Shown one piece after another: positions 29,685-39,177 of a stretch of DNA of 64,000 nucleotides (its first letter is position 1; each line of letters begins with the position of its first letter). The notes under the pieces were generated by a model. It was not told the DNA's origin and did not search any database. It worked only from the letters and a program-made list of their open reading frames with translations. Both the position numbers and the translations under genes were made by a program. Source of the stretch: Syntrophales bacterium (GTDB lineage: Bacteria > Desulfobacterota > Syntrophia > Syntrophales > UBA8958); the NCBI GenBank assembly GCA_026416455.1, contig JAOAFE010000004.1, positions 1-64,000 on the forward strand, in the 5' to 3' direction.

Positions 29685-30671
29685 ATGCAAATTATGGTCG
29701 TCGATGATGAAGAAGGCGTGCGCCGATCTATCAAAAAGGTTTTGCAGAAGGACGGATATGAGGTGATATTAGCAGAAAGGGGAGAGGAGGCAATTCAAAT
29801 CGTGGCAGATAACGGCCATGAATTGGAAACCGTCATCTCCGATTATAAGATGCCCGGCATGAACGGTCTCGAAACCTTGTATAAAATAGGTCGAATCAAT
29901 CCTCAGATCACAAGAATTATTCTGACTGGTTACGCGACTTTGGAAAATGCCATCGAGGCGGTGAATAAGGGAATTGATGGCTTCTTAACCAAACCATTTG
30001 ACAACGAAGAACTCAGATTGAAGGTGAAAGAATGTAATCTTAGGAAGAGATTGAGTCAATTTGTGTCCGAACCCATTCTTCAAATCCTTCTAGGTGAAGG
30101 TGTAACGATCAGAGCCAATGTGAGGACCGTGACGGTTATGTTTGTGGACATTAGAAATTTTTCCCTAATGACGGAAGCCATTAAAGCCGAAGAGCTCCCT
30201 TACTTTTTAGATCGCTACTATTTCACACCTCTCGATGAGATCGTTCATCGTTACAATGGGACGCTCGACAAACATATCGGAGATGGCATCATGGCAGTGT
30301 TTGGTGCCCCCATGTCGACCGAGGAAGATGCTTTAAATGCCGTGCGTTGTGCTTTGTCTATGCAGAAAGAAATATCCGAAATCAATTCGTTATTGATGAA
30401 TACAGCAAAAAGAATCGGAATTGGAATTGGTATCGCTACAGGTGCAGTCACAGCTGGCATCTTCGGTTCTCGGAAGAAAAAAGAATACACGGTCTTCGGC
30501 CCACCAGTTAATCTAGCTTCTCATCTACAGGAGGCCGCGGGAGAGGGTGAGATATTTGTGTGTAAAGAAACTTATCAATCCATAAAAGATTATCTGACAG
30601 CGGAAAAAGTGAATCTGCCGTTGACGAAAAAGCGTATGAGAGAGGTAGAAGCGTATCGAATCCTGGGCTAG
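29685..30671 (+). CDS. Response regulator with class III nucleotide cyclase-like output domain
   Basis: REC domain (VVDDEEGVRRS, ISDYKMPGMNG, LTKPF) then VMFVDIRNFS, KHIGDGIMAVFGAP, EYTVFGPPVNLASHLQ. Confidence 0.88.
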   Translation: MQIMVVDDEEGVRRSIKKVLQKDGYEVILAERGEEAIQIVADNGHELETVISDYKMPGMNGLETLYKIGRINPQITRIILTGYATLENAIEAVNKGIDGFLTKPFDNEELRLKVKECNLRKRLSQFVSEPILQILLGEGVTIRANVRTVTVMFVDIRNFSLMTEAIKAEELPYFLDRYYFTPLDEIVHRYNGTLDKHIGDGIMAVFGAPMSTEEDALNAVRCALSMQKEISEINSLLMNTAKRIGIGIGIATGAVTAGIFGSRKKKEYTVFGPPVNLASHLQEAAGEGEIFVCKETYQSIKDYLTAEKVNLPLTKKRMREVEAYRILG

Positions 30672-30696
30672 AAAGAAGGATAAAAAGGACGTCAAA

Positions 30697-31089
30697 TTGA
30701 CAAAGTCGCCAAACGTGGAGAGGAAAAAATCGCCCGTTGTCGGTTTTACCCTTTTAGAAGTAATGGTAGCCATATCTATACTGGCGATTGTTTTGGTGGC
30801 CGTCTTTCAGTCTCAGAGTTACAGTATCTCTCTTTCCAACCAGAATAAATTTCTCATCACTTCTTCTTATCTTGCCCATGTGTGCATTTCTGAGATAGAG
30901 ACGAAGGGATATTCAAGTAGTGGCACGACAAAAGGGATTTTTGGAGACGATTTCCCAGGCTATCGTTGGCAGGTGGAGGTACTTTCTTCACCGATTCCAA
31001 AGACAAAAAAGATTAAAGTCACCATTTCGCACGCTGAATTCTCGCCGGAGAGAGAATTCATCACCTATTATTATGCCTTGGAAAGTTAG
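30697..31089 (+). CDS. gspI: Type II secretion minor pseudopilin GspI-like
   Basis: GFTLLEVMVAISILAIVLVAVFQSQ prepilin motif; locus context. Confidence 0.8.
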   Translation: MTKSPNVERKKSPVVGFTLLEVMVAISILAIVLVAVFQSQSYSISLSNQNKFLITSSYLAHVCISEIETKGYSSSGTTKGIFGDDFPGYRWQVEVLSSPIPKTKKIKVTISHAEFSPEREFITYYYALES

Positions 31090-31726
31090 AAAAATAGAAG
31101 GTGGTTTTACCCTGGTCGAGATTCTCATTGCCGTTTTGATATTAGGCGTTGCGCTTTCAACCGTTTATCTTTCTTACACCGGTATTTTCCGCATGACCCG
31201 GGAGGTGAGTACGGAAAACGAACAACTGTCAACTGCTCACATTTTCTTTACCCGTCTTGAAAGTGATCTGGGTAGGTTGGTGCCCTACAATGGAAATTAC
31301 GAATTCTTCTGCCGAATGAAAGAAATAGAGGAGAAAAAATTCCCCGTTCTTTTTTTCCGTTCCTCCGCTTTCCTACAACTTATGGAAAAAGAACAAAGGG
31401 GAGGCATAGCTGGCATCGTTTATGAGGTGGCAAAGGATAATGAAGGAGTCTTATGTCTGTGGAGAAAGGAGATGCCGGTATCCAGATCGCTAACCCTTCT
31501 CAAGAAAATTGTAGGTGGCTTCCGGGTCTGTGAAGAGGTGAAAAGTATTTCATATATATTTTACGATGCGTCGGGCAAGGCTTACGAAGAGTGGGATACG
31601 AGTTCGGGGCCGGTCTCGCAGAAGGGCAAGCTACCAGCTGCGGTCTATATAAAATTGGAGGTCGCGGACAAATCTTTTGGGAAAAAGATATTTTTGACCC
31701 CGTCAAAAATCGCTCAGGGCTTATGA
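31073..31726 (+). CDS. gspJ: Type II secretion minor pseudopilin GspJ-like
   Basis: GGFTLVEILIAVLILGVALSTVYLSYTG prepilin motif; ATG 31073 overlaps gspI end. Confidence 0.8.
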   Translation: MPWKVRKIEGGFTLVEILIAVLILGVALSTVYLSYTGIFRMTREVSTENEQLSTAHIFFTRLESDLGRLVPYNGNYEFFCRMKEIEEKKFPVLFFRSSAFLQLMEKEQRGGIAGIVYEVAKDNEGVLCLWRKEMPVSRSLTLLKKIVGGFRVCEEVKSISYIFYDASGKAYEEWDTSSGPVSQKGKLPAAVYIKLEVADKSFGKKIFLTPSKIAQGL

Positions 31727-32688
31727 AGAAAAAAGATGGAGTAGCACTCATTGTCGTCCTGTTGGCTATCTGTGCCGTTATTCCTGTTGTACTGGAGCTG
31801 CAGAGAACGGTTAGACAAACGACGTCCGCGGCTTTGAACGAAAGGGACAGAGAGATCTTGTATCAAATGGCTAATTCGGGATTTAACATTGGTCAGGCAG
31901 TGCTCATGAATCGAGAAGAAAAACCTTATGTTAGTTTAACACAAAAGTGGGCCCAACTTGCTGAACCTAGTGGATGGGCGGACAAGCTCTTTCCGGACGG
32001 GAATTTGAAGATAAAGATTGAAGATGAATTGGGCAAGATACCTTTAAACATGCTTATTTCGGGGAATAAAATTAATGGCGAAATTAAAAACATGATCATT
32101 CGTCTTCTCTGCTTACCCGAGTTTGCAATGTCACAGGAGCAGGCAGAGGGAATAGTGGCTGCTATTATCGATTGGATTGATGCCGATGAAGAAATCACTC
32201 CCGGCGGGGCAGAATCCGTCTATTACCGAAGTCGCGCCTTTCCTTACGACGCGAAAGGGGCGCCCCTCGATGATATTTATGAATTACTCATGATAAAAGG
32301 CATAACCAAAGATATGTTCTATGGAAAGGCAAACCGACCGGGATTGAAAGATTTGTTGAGTCTTCATGGAACGGGAAGAATTAACATCAACACTGCGCCT
32401 CTCATGGTACTTCGCAGTCTAACACCGGAAATCACCTACGATTTGGCGAAAGAAATGGATGTTTACCGCCGGAACGAATATAATGACTTGTCGGATGTTA
32501 TGTGGTATAAAAAAGTAAAAGGGATGGCAGACATCACCATTAATCGAGACGTGATTACCGTCAAAAGCGAGATTTTTCGCATTCATTCTCAGGCATTATT
32601 AGAACGGATGCAGCGAAATGTCACGGGAATCGTAGAATTGCAGGGACAAAAAAAGCCTAAAATTCTTTCCTTTCGATGGGATGAATGA
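31723..32688 (+). CDS. gspK: Type II secretion minor pseudopilin GspK
   Basis: KKDGVALIVVLLAICAVIP N-terminus; IIDWIDADEEITPGGAESVYYRS and GRININTAPLMVLRSL typical of GspK. Confidence 0.88.
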   Translation: MKKKDGVALIVVLLAICAVIPVVLELQRTVRQTTSAALNERDREILYQMANSGFNIGQAVLMNREEKPYVSLTQKWAQLAEPSGWADKLFPDGNLKIKIEDELGKIPLNMLISGNKINGEIKNMIIRLLCLPEFAMSQEQAEGIVAAIIDWIDADEEITPGGAESVYYRSRAFPYDAKGAPLDDIYELLMIKGITKDMFYGKANRPGLKDLLSLHGTGRININTAPLMVLRSLTPEITYDLAKEMDVYRRNEYNDLSDVMWYKKVKGMADITINRDVITVKSEIFRIHSQALLERMQRNVTGIVELQGQKKPKILSFRWDE

Positions 32689-34115
32689 AAGAATACAGTA
32701 TCGGAATTGATATCGGAGAACGGAGTATTAAGGCGGTAAAGATTCAGCGTTCTCGCCTGTCAGGTAGAGTGGAAATTCTGGCCTTAGAGGAATTATCCTA
32801 TGAAAAAAAGACGGAATTGCGGCTAGTTTTAGAGTACATTTTAAAAAAAGAGCCCTTTGTATCCGGTAAAGTCAATCTGAACCTCCCCATGCATGAGTGT
32901 TACTTTGTTAGCATACCCATGCCCTTTTCCTCCCGGAAAAAGGTTGAGCAAACTATACATTACGAAATAGAATCCCGTGTTCCCTTTTCTCTTCGTGATT
33001 TTAAGGTTGATTATCAAATTTTTCCCACCGCCGATGGCACGAGTGAAGTGTTGGTAGCGATGATACCGTCATCTAGAGCGGAGTTTTACGGGGAGTTGCT
33101 CAATTTTCCCCACCGCATGATGAGATACCTGGACATCTCCGGCCTTTCCTCTTTCGGATTGATCGCCGAGAGTCTTAATAATAAGACATCGTTTGTTTAT
33201 GTTCATCAAGAGGCATCCTCTGTTCATTTGCTGTTTTGTAATCAAGAACGCCTAGCGGATATTCGTTCCCTCGCTGTAAACGGGGAGACAGAAAATGCCA
33301 AGGCTCAAATAAAGGCGGCAATAAACCTGTTTAAGATAAGGTCGCTCCCTAAAAGTGAATTGGCGATCTATGTAAGCGGTAATGGATCGACGGAGAATGA
33401 GACGTTTGAAAAAGTGCAAACGGAGATCAAAGAACATTTTAACGTCGTAGACCTGCGGACACTCCTTCGGGTCGAAATGGACGAAAGACTAGCTTCCAGA
33501 TGGCACCCGCAAAAATTTAATGAAGCTTTGGCTTTAGCCTATAGAGGCATCGTGCGCCCCAAAGAGGGTTTCCATCTTGTTAGTCCTCATCGGGGCCTCA
33601 AAGATCTGTTGGGTTCTATGGCGGACAAAAAATGGTTCGCCGTGGCAGCCGGTATCGTTTTATTTCTCTTCATTCTGGAAGGATTACTTGAATATGTAAT
33701 CATCCAAACCAAAATTAAAGGCTTGGAAAATGAGATGAGAAGAGCTTACCAGGCCCTTATCCCCGATTCAGGCGCGGTTAAAGACCCCCTAAGAAGGCTA
33801 ACGGCTTTAGTTGAACAAGAAAGAAAAAAGGGTTCTAGTTTTCACTTATTATCGTTCCCGTCCTTTGTACATGTAATGGGAGAAATTTCTCGGCTGATTC
33901 CACCTGACTATAAAATTTTGATCGATAAGATGGATTATCGCCCTCCAAGTGTTACCATGAAAGGTGTGGTGAAAGACCCTTCTTCGGCAGAAAAAATCAA
34001 ACAGCGGCTGGAGCAGTCCTCTTTAATTGAGAAAGCCGATTTGGAGTTACCCGTGGGAGCCGGAAAGGAAGAAAGAATTTACGTTACATATTCGTTGAAA
34101 TTAAAGCAGAAATGA
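32685..34115 (+). CDS. gspL: GspL/PilM-like type II secretion protein
   Basis: SIGIDIGERSIKAVKIQ (actin-like/PilM N-term), single TM near residue 320, periplasmic ferredoxin-like tail; locus context. Confidence 0.75.
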   Translation: MKEYSIGIDIGERSIKAVKIQRSRLSGRVEILALEELSYEKKTELRLVLEYILKKEPFVSGKVNLNLPMHECYFVSIPMPFSSRKKVEQTIHYEIESRVPFSLRDFKVDYQIFPTADGTSEVLVAMIPSSRAEFYGELLNFPHRMMRYLDISGLSSFGLIAESLNNKTSFVYVHQEASSVHLLFCNQERLADIRSLAVNGETENAKAQIKAAINLFKIRSLPKSELAIYVSGNGSTENETFEKVQTEIKEHFNVVDLRTLLRVEMDERLASRWHPQKFNEALALAYRGIVRPKEGFHLVSPHRGLKDLLGSMADKKWFAVAAGIVLFLFILEGLLEYVIIQTKIKGLENEMRRAYQALIPDSGAVKDPLRRLTALVEQERKKGSSFHLLSFPSFVHVMGEISRLIPPDYKILIDKMDYRPPSVTMKGVVKDPSSAEKIKQRLEQSSLIEKADLELPVGAGKEERIYVTYSLKLKQK

Positions 34116-34138
34116 GATCTCTCAACTGAGGTCGAGTC

Positions 34139-34645
34139 ATGGGCAGATTGACGGTAAAATGGATGGCTCTTGCTGTAATAATAGCCATCTTTTCTTTATT
34201 GGCTTGGTCCTGGGCGAAAGAAGAGATAAGAAAGAATAAAGATCTCCTCACTTCCAAAGAGAAGGCTTACTCTGAATTCAATCAGTTATACCGAGAATAC
34301 CGTCAGACGAAAGACCTCGAAATTAAGGTTAAGCAATTGATTGCCCAAAGGCCCAGAGATTTTAATTTAAATGCCTGGGTGGAGAGGAAACTAGCTCATT
34401 TAGGAATCAAAGGAAACGTAAAATCCATTCCTCCAGACAAACTATCATCTTATGGCGGGCTGCATGGGGTGGGCGTGGTGGTAGAGTTGGAGGGGGTAAC
34501 ATTGAAACAGCTCATCGAGATCCTAAACCAAATCGATCAGCCCGGTGAAATGGTGTACGTAACGAGCGTTTCCGTAGGGGCCAATCGAGATAGAGCCGGG
34601 TACCTCAATGTGGGAATGGATCTTTTTACTTGGGTAGAAAAATGA
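34139..34645 (+). CDS. gspM: GspM-like type II secretion protein
   Basis: Single N-terminal TM plus coiled-coil and small domain; position between gspL and gspC. Confidence 0.6.
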   Translation: MGRLTVKWMALAVIIAIFSLLAWSWAKEEIRKNKDLLTSKEKAYSEFNQLYREYRQTKDLEIKVKQLIAQRPRDFNLNAWVERKLAHLGIKGNVKSIPPDKLSSYGGLHGVGVVVELEGVTLKQLIEILNQIDQPGEMVYVTSVSVGANRDRAGYLNVGMDLFTWVEK

Positions 34646-35499
34646 GGAAATTCGATCTCGGCATACTGGGGAAAGAGAAAATAGAATCGTATTTCCGTCG
34701 TGGAGGGAGATATATATTATGGTTTGTTTTTTTATGCATCATTGCATACCAGTTAGCAGGCATCGTCTACCGGGTTATAATCCTCAACCTTAGCCTCCCA
34801 GCATACCAACAGCGGTTTTCAACCCCAAGTATGACCAACTCTGGAGAGAAGACAAATTGGGCCGAATTACATAATCTTATCGTCGAAAGAAACCTCTTTG
34901 GGTCCTCGAAGGAACCCCTCGCGCAAAAGATAAAGGCCACCGGTCAAGAAGACACCTCCAGTCGATGGGAATTGAAAGGCACAGTTGTTTTTAATTCTCA
35001 TATCGGTTATGCAATTCTCTTTGAAAAGTCAAAAGGCATTCAACGGCTGTTAACTACGGGGCAGAAAGTGGAGAATACTACTCTCCTTCGGGTGGGACGT
35101 GATTACTGCGTTCTTGAGGAAGGGGGGAAGCAATATTTCTTGCGCAGTTCAGGGGCTAAATTATCACCCCTCATGCCGCAAGAGGGGATTACCATACCGC
35201 GGAAGGATATAATGGCCCATATCTCTAATCTAGGTCAGATGTTTAATGAAGCAAGAATAGTACCTTACATGGTGGACGGAAACGCGGCTGGATTTCAGTT
35301 ATTGCAGGTCATGCCGGGTAGTTTGTTCCAACGGATGGGTTTGATGGTCGGAGACGTGGTTCAGGAGGTAAACGACAAAAAGATTACAGGGGCCGAGGAT
35401 GTGTCACAATTGATCCAAGCCCTTCAAACTTCCTCGTCTTTGAGCATAACGATTCTTCGAGGAGGAAAAACGGAACGACTTAGCTATCAATTTATTTAA
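34642..35499 (+). CDS. gspC: GspC-like type II secretion protein with C-terminal PDZ domain
   Basis: N-terminal TM, HR-like WELKGTVVFNSHIGYAILF, PDZ GSLFQRMGLMVGDVVQEVNDKKI. Confidence 0.8.
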   Translation: MRKFDLGILGKEKIESYFRRGGRYILWFVFLCIIAYQLAGIVYRVIILNLSLPAYQQRFSTPSMTNSGEKTNWAELHNLIVERNLFGSSKEPLAQKIKATGQEDTSSRWELKGTVVFNSHIGYAILFEKSKGIQRLLTTGQKVENTTLLRVGRDYCVLEEGGKQYFLRSSGAKLSPLMPQEGITIPRKDIMAHISNLGQMFNEARIVPYMVDGNAAGFQLLQVMPGSLFQRMGLMVGDVVQEVNDKKITGAEDVSQLIQALQTSSSLSITILRGGKTERLSYQFI

Positions 35500-35509
35500 G
35501 AGGTTGGGT

Positions 35510-36385
35510 ATGTACGAAGCCTTTTTCGGGCTAAATGAAAATCCTTTTAACATAACACCGGACCCAAGATATCTCTACCTCAGTATCCAACATCGGGAAG
35601 CCTTAGACCATATTCTCTATGGGATAACTCAGAGAAAAGGGTTTGTGATGGTGACAGGTGGAGTAGGAACGGGGAAAACAACTCTGAGCCGCGCCTTGCT
35701 CCATAGTCTCGATGAATCGGTAGATTCGGCCCTGATTTTCAACCCTTCTGTCTCGGAGATAGAGCTTTTGCAAACTATACTTAAGGAATTCCGTGTCGAC
35801 TTTGAATCGACTGGTGTGTCGAAACGGGACTATATCGAGGCCTTAAATAATTTCCTTTTGAAAAACTTCGCTTCCGGTAGAAACGCTGTGTTAATAATAG
35901 ACGAAGCGCAAAACCTTTCCTATCGAGTTTTGGAAGAGTTGAGACTGCTCTCCAATTTAGAAACGGATCGGGAGAAGCTACTGCAAATTGTCCTTTTAGG
36001 ACAGATTGAATTGGCTGAGATGATTTCCCTCTATTCCCTCCGACAACTAAACCAGCGCATTGCCGTGCGCTATCACTTGGGTTTTCTAAATCTAGAGGAA
36101 ACGGTGGCCTATATAAACCATCGCCTAATGGTGGCGGGTAGAGTTTCGAATCAACTATTTACCGATAGTGCCTGTAAGCTGATCTATAAATATTCGGAAG
36201 GATGTCCCCGCATGATTAATATTATCTGCGATCGGGCCATTTTGGTTGCGTACGCTTGCAATCAAAGCGTCATAAATCGATGGACCGTCGCAGAGGCTCT
36301 TCGAGATTTGGGAAAGAAACGAAAATGGAGTCCCATTAAATGGATAGGTATACGTAAAAAAACGGAAGGTGTAACAAGGCTGTGA
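35510..36385 (+). CDS. ExeA/GspA-like AAA ATPase
   Basis: MYEAFFGLNENPFNITPDPRYLY, GGVGTGKTTLSRALL, VLIIDEAQNLS; no C-terminal peptidoglycan-binding domain seen. Confidence 0.85.
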   Translation: MYEAFFGLNENPFNITPDPRYLYLSIQHREALDHILYGITQRKGFVMVTGGVGTGKTTLSRALLHSLDESVDSALIFNPSVSEIELLQTILKEFRVDFESTGVSKRDYIEALNNFLLKNFASGRNAVLIIDEAQNLSYRVLEELRLLSNLETDREKLLQIVLLGQIELAEMISLYSLRQLNQRIAVRYHLGFLNLEETVAYINHRLMVAGRVSNQLFTDSACKLIYKYSEGCPRMINIICDRAILVAYACNQSVINRWTVAEALRDLGKKRKWSPIKWIGIRKKTEGVTRL

Positions 36386-37002
36386 GCTATATAAGTGAGG
36401 CCCTAAAAAAAGCAGAAAGAGAGAGATTGGGGAAAAAAGACGAGTTCTTTGACGGTCGGTTGGGAACGAAAAAAGAAAGCGCCAAAAGGGTAGGGAGTAA
36501 AAAAGCCATCGTTTCTTTAATAGCTTTTGTTTTTTTGGTTTTATTCACCTTTTTGGGGTACCGCGTGCTGTCTCGGCCGGAAAAAATATCCCACTCAACA
36601 GCGGTGGTGGAGATAGGTAATATGTTTACCGAGGCGAGGATAGCCCAGAAATCGGGTGATCTAATTCGGGCCGAGGTCATTTATCGAAAGATTGTCTCGG
36701 TGGATCCGGACCATATCGATTCATTGAACAATCTAGGGATAATTTGCATGACCAAGGGAGAGAATAAAGAGGCTGAGTCCCTGTTTCGGCGAGTTATTTC
36801 CCTAAATTCGAGACATGTCTATGGACATTACAATCTTGCCTGCCTCTATGCCAAGGAAGGAAAATCCTCCGAGGCCTTGACTCAATTGAAGCACGCCGCT
36901 GACATAGACACCCAGGTTAAGGCCTGGGCCATGAAAGATATGGATTTCTTATCTCTCCGTAATAAAAAAGAATTCCAGCAATTGGTGGGGATAGAAAAAT
37001 AA
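36382..37002 (+). CDS. GspB-like N-terminus fused to TPR repeats
   Basis: MSYISEALKKAERER N-term (GspB-like), one TM, then IDSLNNLGIICMTKGENKEAESLFRRVISLNSRHVYGHYNLACLYAKEGK TPRs. Confidence 0.7.
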   Translation: MSYISEALKKAERERLGKKDEFFDGRLGTKKESAKRVGSKKAIVSLIAFVFLVLFTFLGYRVLSRPEKISHSTAVVEIGNMFTEARIAQKSGDLIRAEVIYRKIVSVDPDHIDSLNNLGIICMTKGENKEAESLFRRVISLNSRHVYGHYNLACLYAKEGKSSEALTQLKHAADIDTQVKAWAMKDMDFLSLRNKKEFQQLVGIEK

Positions 37003-37014
37003 AGAGGGGGAAAG

Positions 37015-39177
37015 ATGAAGAAAACGTTTTTTGCTCTTTTGGGTTTTGCATTAGCTTTTATCCTCCTCGGAGGGCTGCCGCTTTTGGGCGCCGTCTTGAG
37101 CGGCGAAGGGGAACCGCTTCAAGTACAGAGGGCGGAAAAAAAAGAGGCAACCAGTAAACCGCCCAACAAAAAAGTCTCCTCTAGGCCCAAAGAGGTAAAA
37201 TCCGGAGAGAAAAGAGTCGAAGCGGTAGAGGTGGCAAAAACGGGAGAAGAGAAAAAACCGCCAGAAGCCATCGGCTCTACCTCACCCAAAGTGACATCCA
37301 CCAGCGCAAAGAGGTACATAACCATCGACTTTGACAATGTTGACCTGCCGGTTTTCGCCCGTTTTATAAGCGAAATGACGGGTAAAAATATCATTTACGA
37401 CGAAAAATTCCGCGGTAAGGCTACTATCATCTCGCCCCGTAAAGTAACGGTAGATGAAGCGTTTAAGATTTTTGAATCCGTACTTGATGTGAATGGCTAT
37501 ACGGCTGTTCCGGCAGGAGAAATGATAAAGATTGTACCCGTACAGCAAGCGAAGGAGAAATTCATCGAAACGAGGGTTGGATTAAAGAAGGATGGGGTAG
37601 AGGATCGGATGGCCACTCAAATAATTCCCCTTAATTATGCCAATCCCGAAGAGGTAAGAAAGGTGCTGGAGCCTCTCGTACCCAAAACAAGTGTTCTCGT
37701 TTCATACCCTCCCACCGGCATGCTCATCGTGACTGACCTAATTTCTAATATAAGAAAAATTTTGGAAATTGTGGAAGCCATTGACCAGAAGGGTTTGGGA
37801 GCACAGATTACCTATCTGCCTCTCAAACATGCCGTCGCATCTGATCTGGTCACCATCCTGACCAATATCTTCCAACATCAAAAGGGCTTTGAGTTGTTAA
37901 AGTTCGTTGCCGATAGCAGAAACAATGCCTTGGTTGTTGTCGGTACAGAGACTCAGGCCGAAAGGGTGAAGAACCTCATCTCCCTCATGGATAAGGACAC
38001 GCGGGAGCAGGCGGTAAATGTGCATGTATACCGACTACAGAATGCATGGGCGGAAGATTTAGCCAAGGTGCTCATGAATCTGCCCAAGACCGGCACTCCA
38101 CAGCAGGCAGGCGCCGGACCAGCGGCAACCCCACTTTTTTCAAAAAACGTCCAGATTGTAGCCGATAAGGCCACCAATACTCTGGTTATTACCGCCGATC
38201 GAGCCGATTACGCTATTCTGGAGAAGGTGATAAAACAACTCGACACTAGCCGCCCCATGGTCTATTTGGAGACCCTCATCATGGAAGTCTCAGTGGAAAA
38301 GAACTTGCGCTTGGGGGTAGAGTGGGCAGGAGTGCAGAGTTTTTCCTATGCGACGGATCAAAAAAGTGTCTCCCGAACGGGAGGCATCATTGGTGGAATG
38401 AGTGGCGAAGGTTATACTAATATTATGGGTTTAATGCCTTCGACGACCAAGACCATTCCCACCCTGCCATCAGGTTTATCCTTAGGCATTATCGGTCAAG
38501 GTATCTCTGTTGCGATGGGGAGTACTACTCTCACTTTTCCTAATTTCGCCGCTTTACTGCAGTTTTTTCAAAGTGACAGTGATATCTCCGTCTTGGCCAC
38601 CCCACAACTGTTGACGATGGAAAACGAAGAGGCGGAAATAAATATCAGTAAGAACATACCTTACATAACCAGGTTGGATCAAACTAATGTCGGTGTCACC
38701 GGTACTAATTTCAGCAATTATGAATACAAGGACGTCGGCATCATCATTAAACTGACTCCCCATATTAACGAAGACGGATATATACGAGTAAAAATTGACA
38801 TGAATGTATCTTCCGTGGATACCTCGGCCGATCCGTTCCGACCCACAACAAGAAAACGCTCGGTCAAAACGACGGTGATGTTAAAAGACGGAAATACTCT
38901 AGTTATTGGAGGTCTCATTCAGGATAACTCCGAATCGGGGGTATCAAAGGCTCCGTTTCTCGGGGACATACCCATCTTAGGATGGCTTTTCAAGTATAAG
39001 AGAAAGACGATGGATAAAACAAATCTCTTTTTCTTCATTTCCCCGCGGGTCATAAGAACGGTGGCAGAAGCACAGGCCTTGACGGAAAGGAAAAATACCG
39101 AGGCGGTTATACCAGAGGGTAAAGATATAAAAATGTTTGAGCCGTTGAAAGCCCCCAAGAAGGAGAAGGAAAAGTGA
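37015..39177 (+). CDS. gspD: Type II secretion secretin GspD
   Basis: N0/N1 repeats, LETLIMEVSVEKNLRLGVEW, ISVLATPQLLTMENEEAEI, LVIGGLIQDNSESGVSKAPFLGDIPILGWLFKYK. Confidence 0.95.
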   Translation: MKKTFFALLGFALAFILLGGLPLLGAVLSGEGEPLQVQRAEKKEATSKPPNKKVSSRPKEVKSGEKRVEAVEVAKTGEEKKPPEAIGSTSPKVTSTSAKRYITIDFDNVDLPVFARFISEMTGKNIIYDEKFRGKATIISPRKVTVDEAFKIFESVLDVNGYTAVPAGEMIKIVPVQQAKEKFIETRVGLKKDGVEDRMATQIIPLNYANPEEVRKVLEPLVPKTSVLVSYPPTGMLIVTDLISNIRKILEIVEAIDQKGLGAQITYLPLKHAVASDLVTILTNIFQHQKGFELLKFVADSRNNALVVVGTETQAERVKNLISLMDKDTREQAVNVHVYRLQNAWAEDLAKVLMNLPKTGTPQQAGAGPAATPLFSKNVQIVADKATNTLVITADRADYAILEKVIKQLDTSRPMVYLETLIMEVSVEKNLRLGVEWAGVQSFSYATDQKSVSRTGGIIGGMSGEGYTNIMGLMPSTTKTIPTLPSGLSLGIIGQGISVAMGSTTLTFPNFAALLQFFQSDSDISVLATPQLLTMENEEAEINISKNIPYITRLDQTNVGVTGTNFSNYEYKDVGIIIKLTPHINEDGYIRVKIDMNVSSVDTSADPFRPTTRKRSVKTTVMLKDGNTLVIGGLIQDNSESGVSKAPFLGDIPILGWLFKYKRKTMDKTNLFFFISPRVIRTVAEAQALTERKNTEAVIPEGKDIKMFEPLKAPKKEKEK

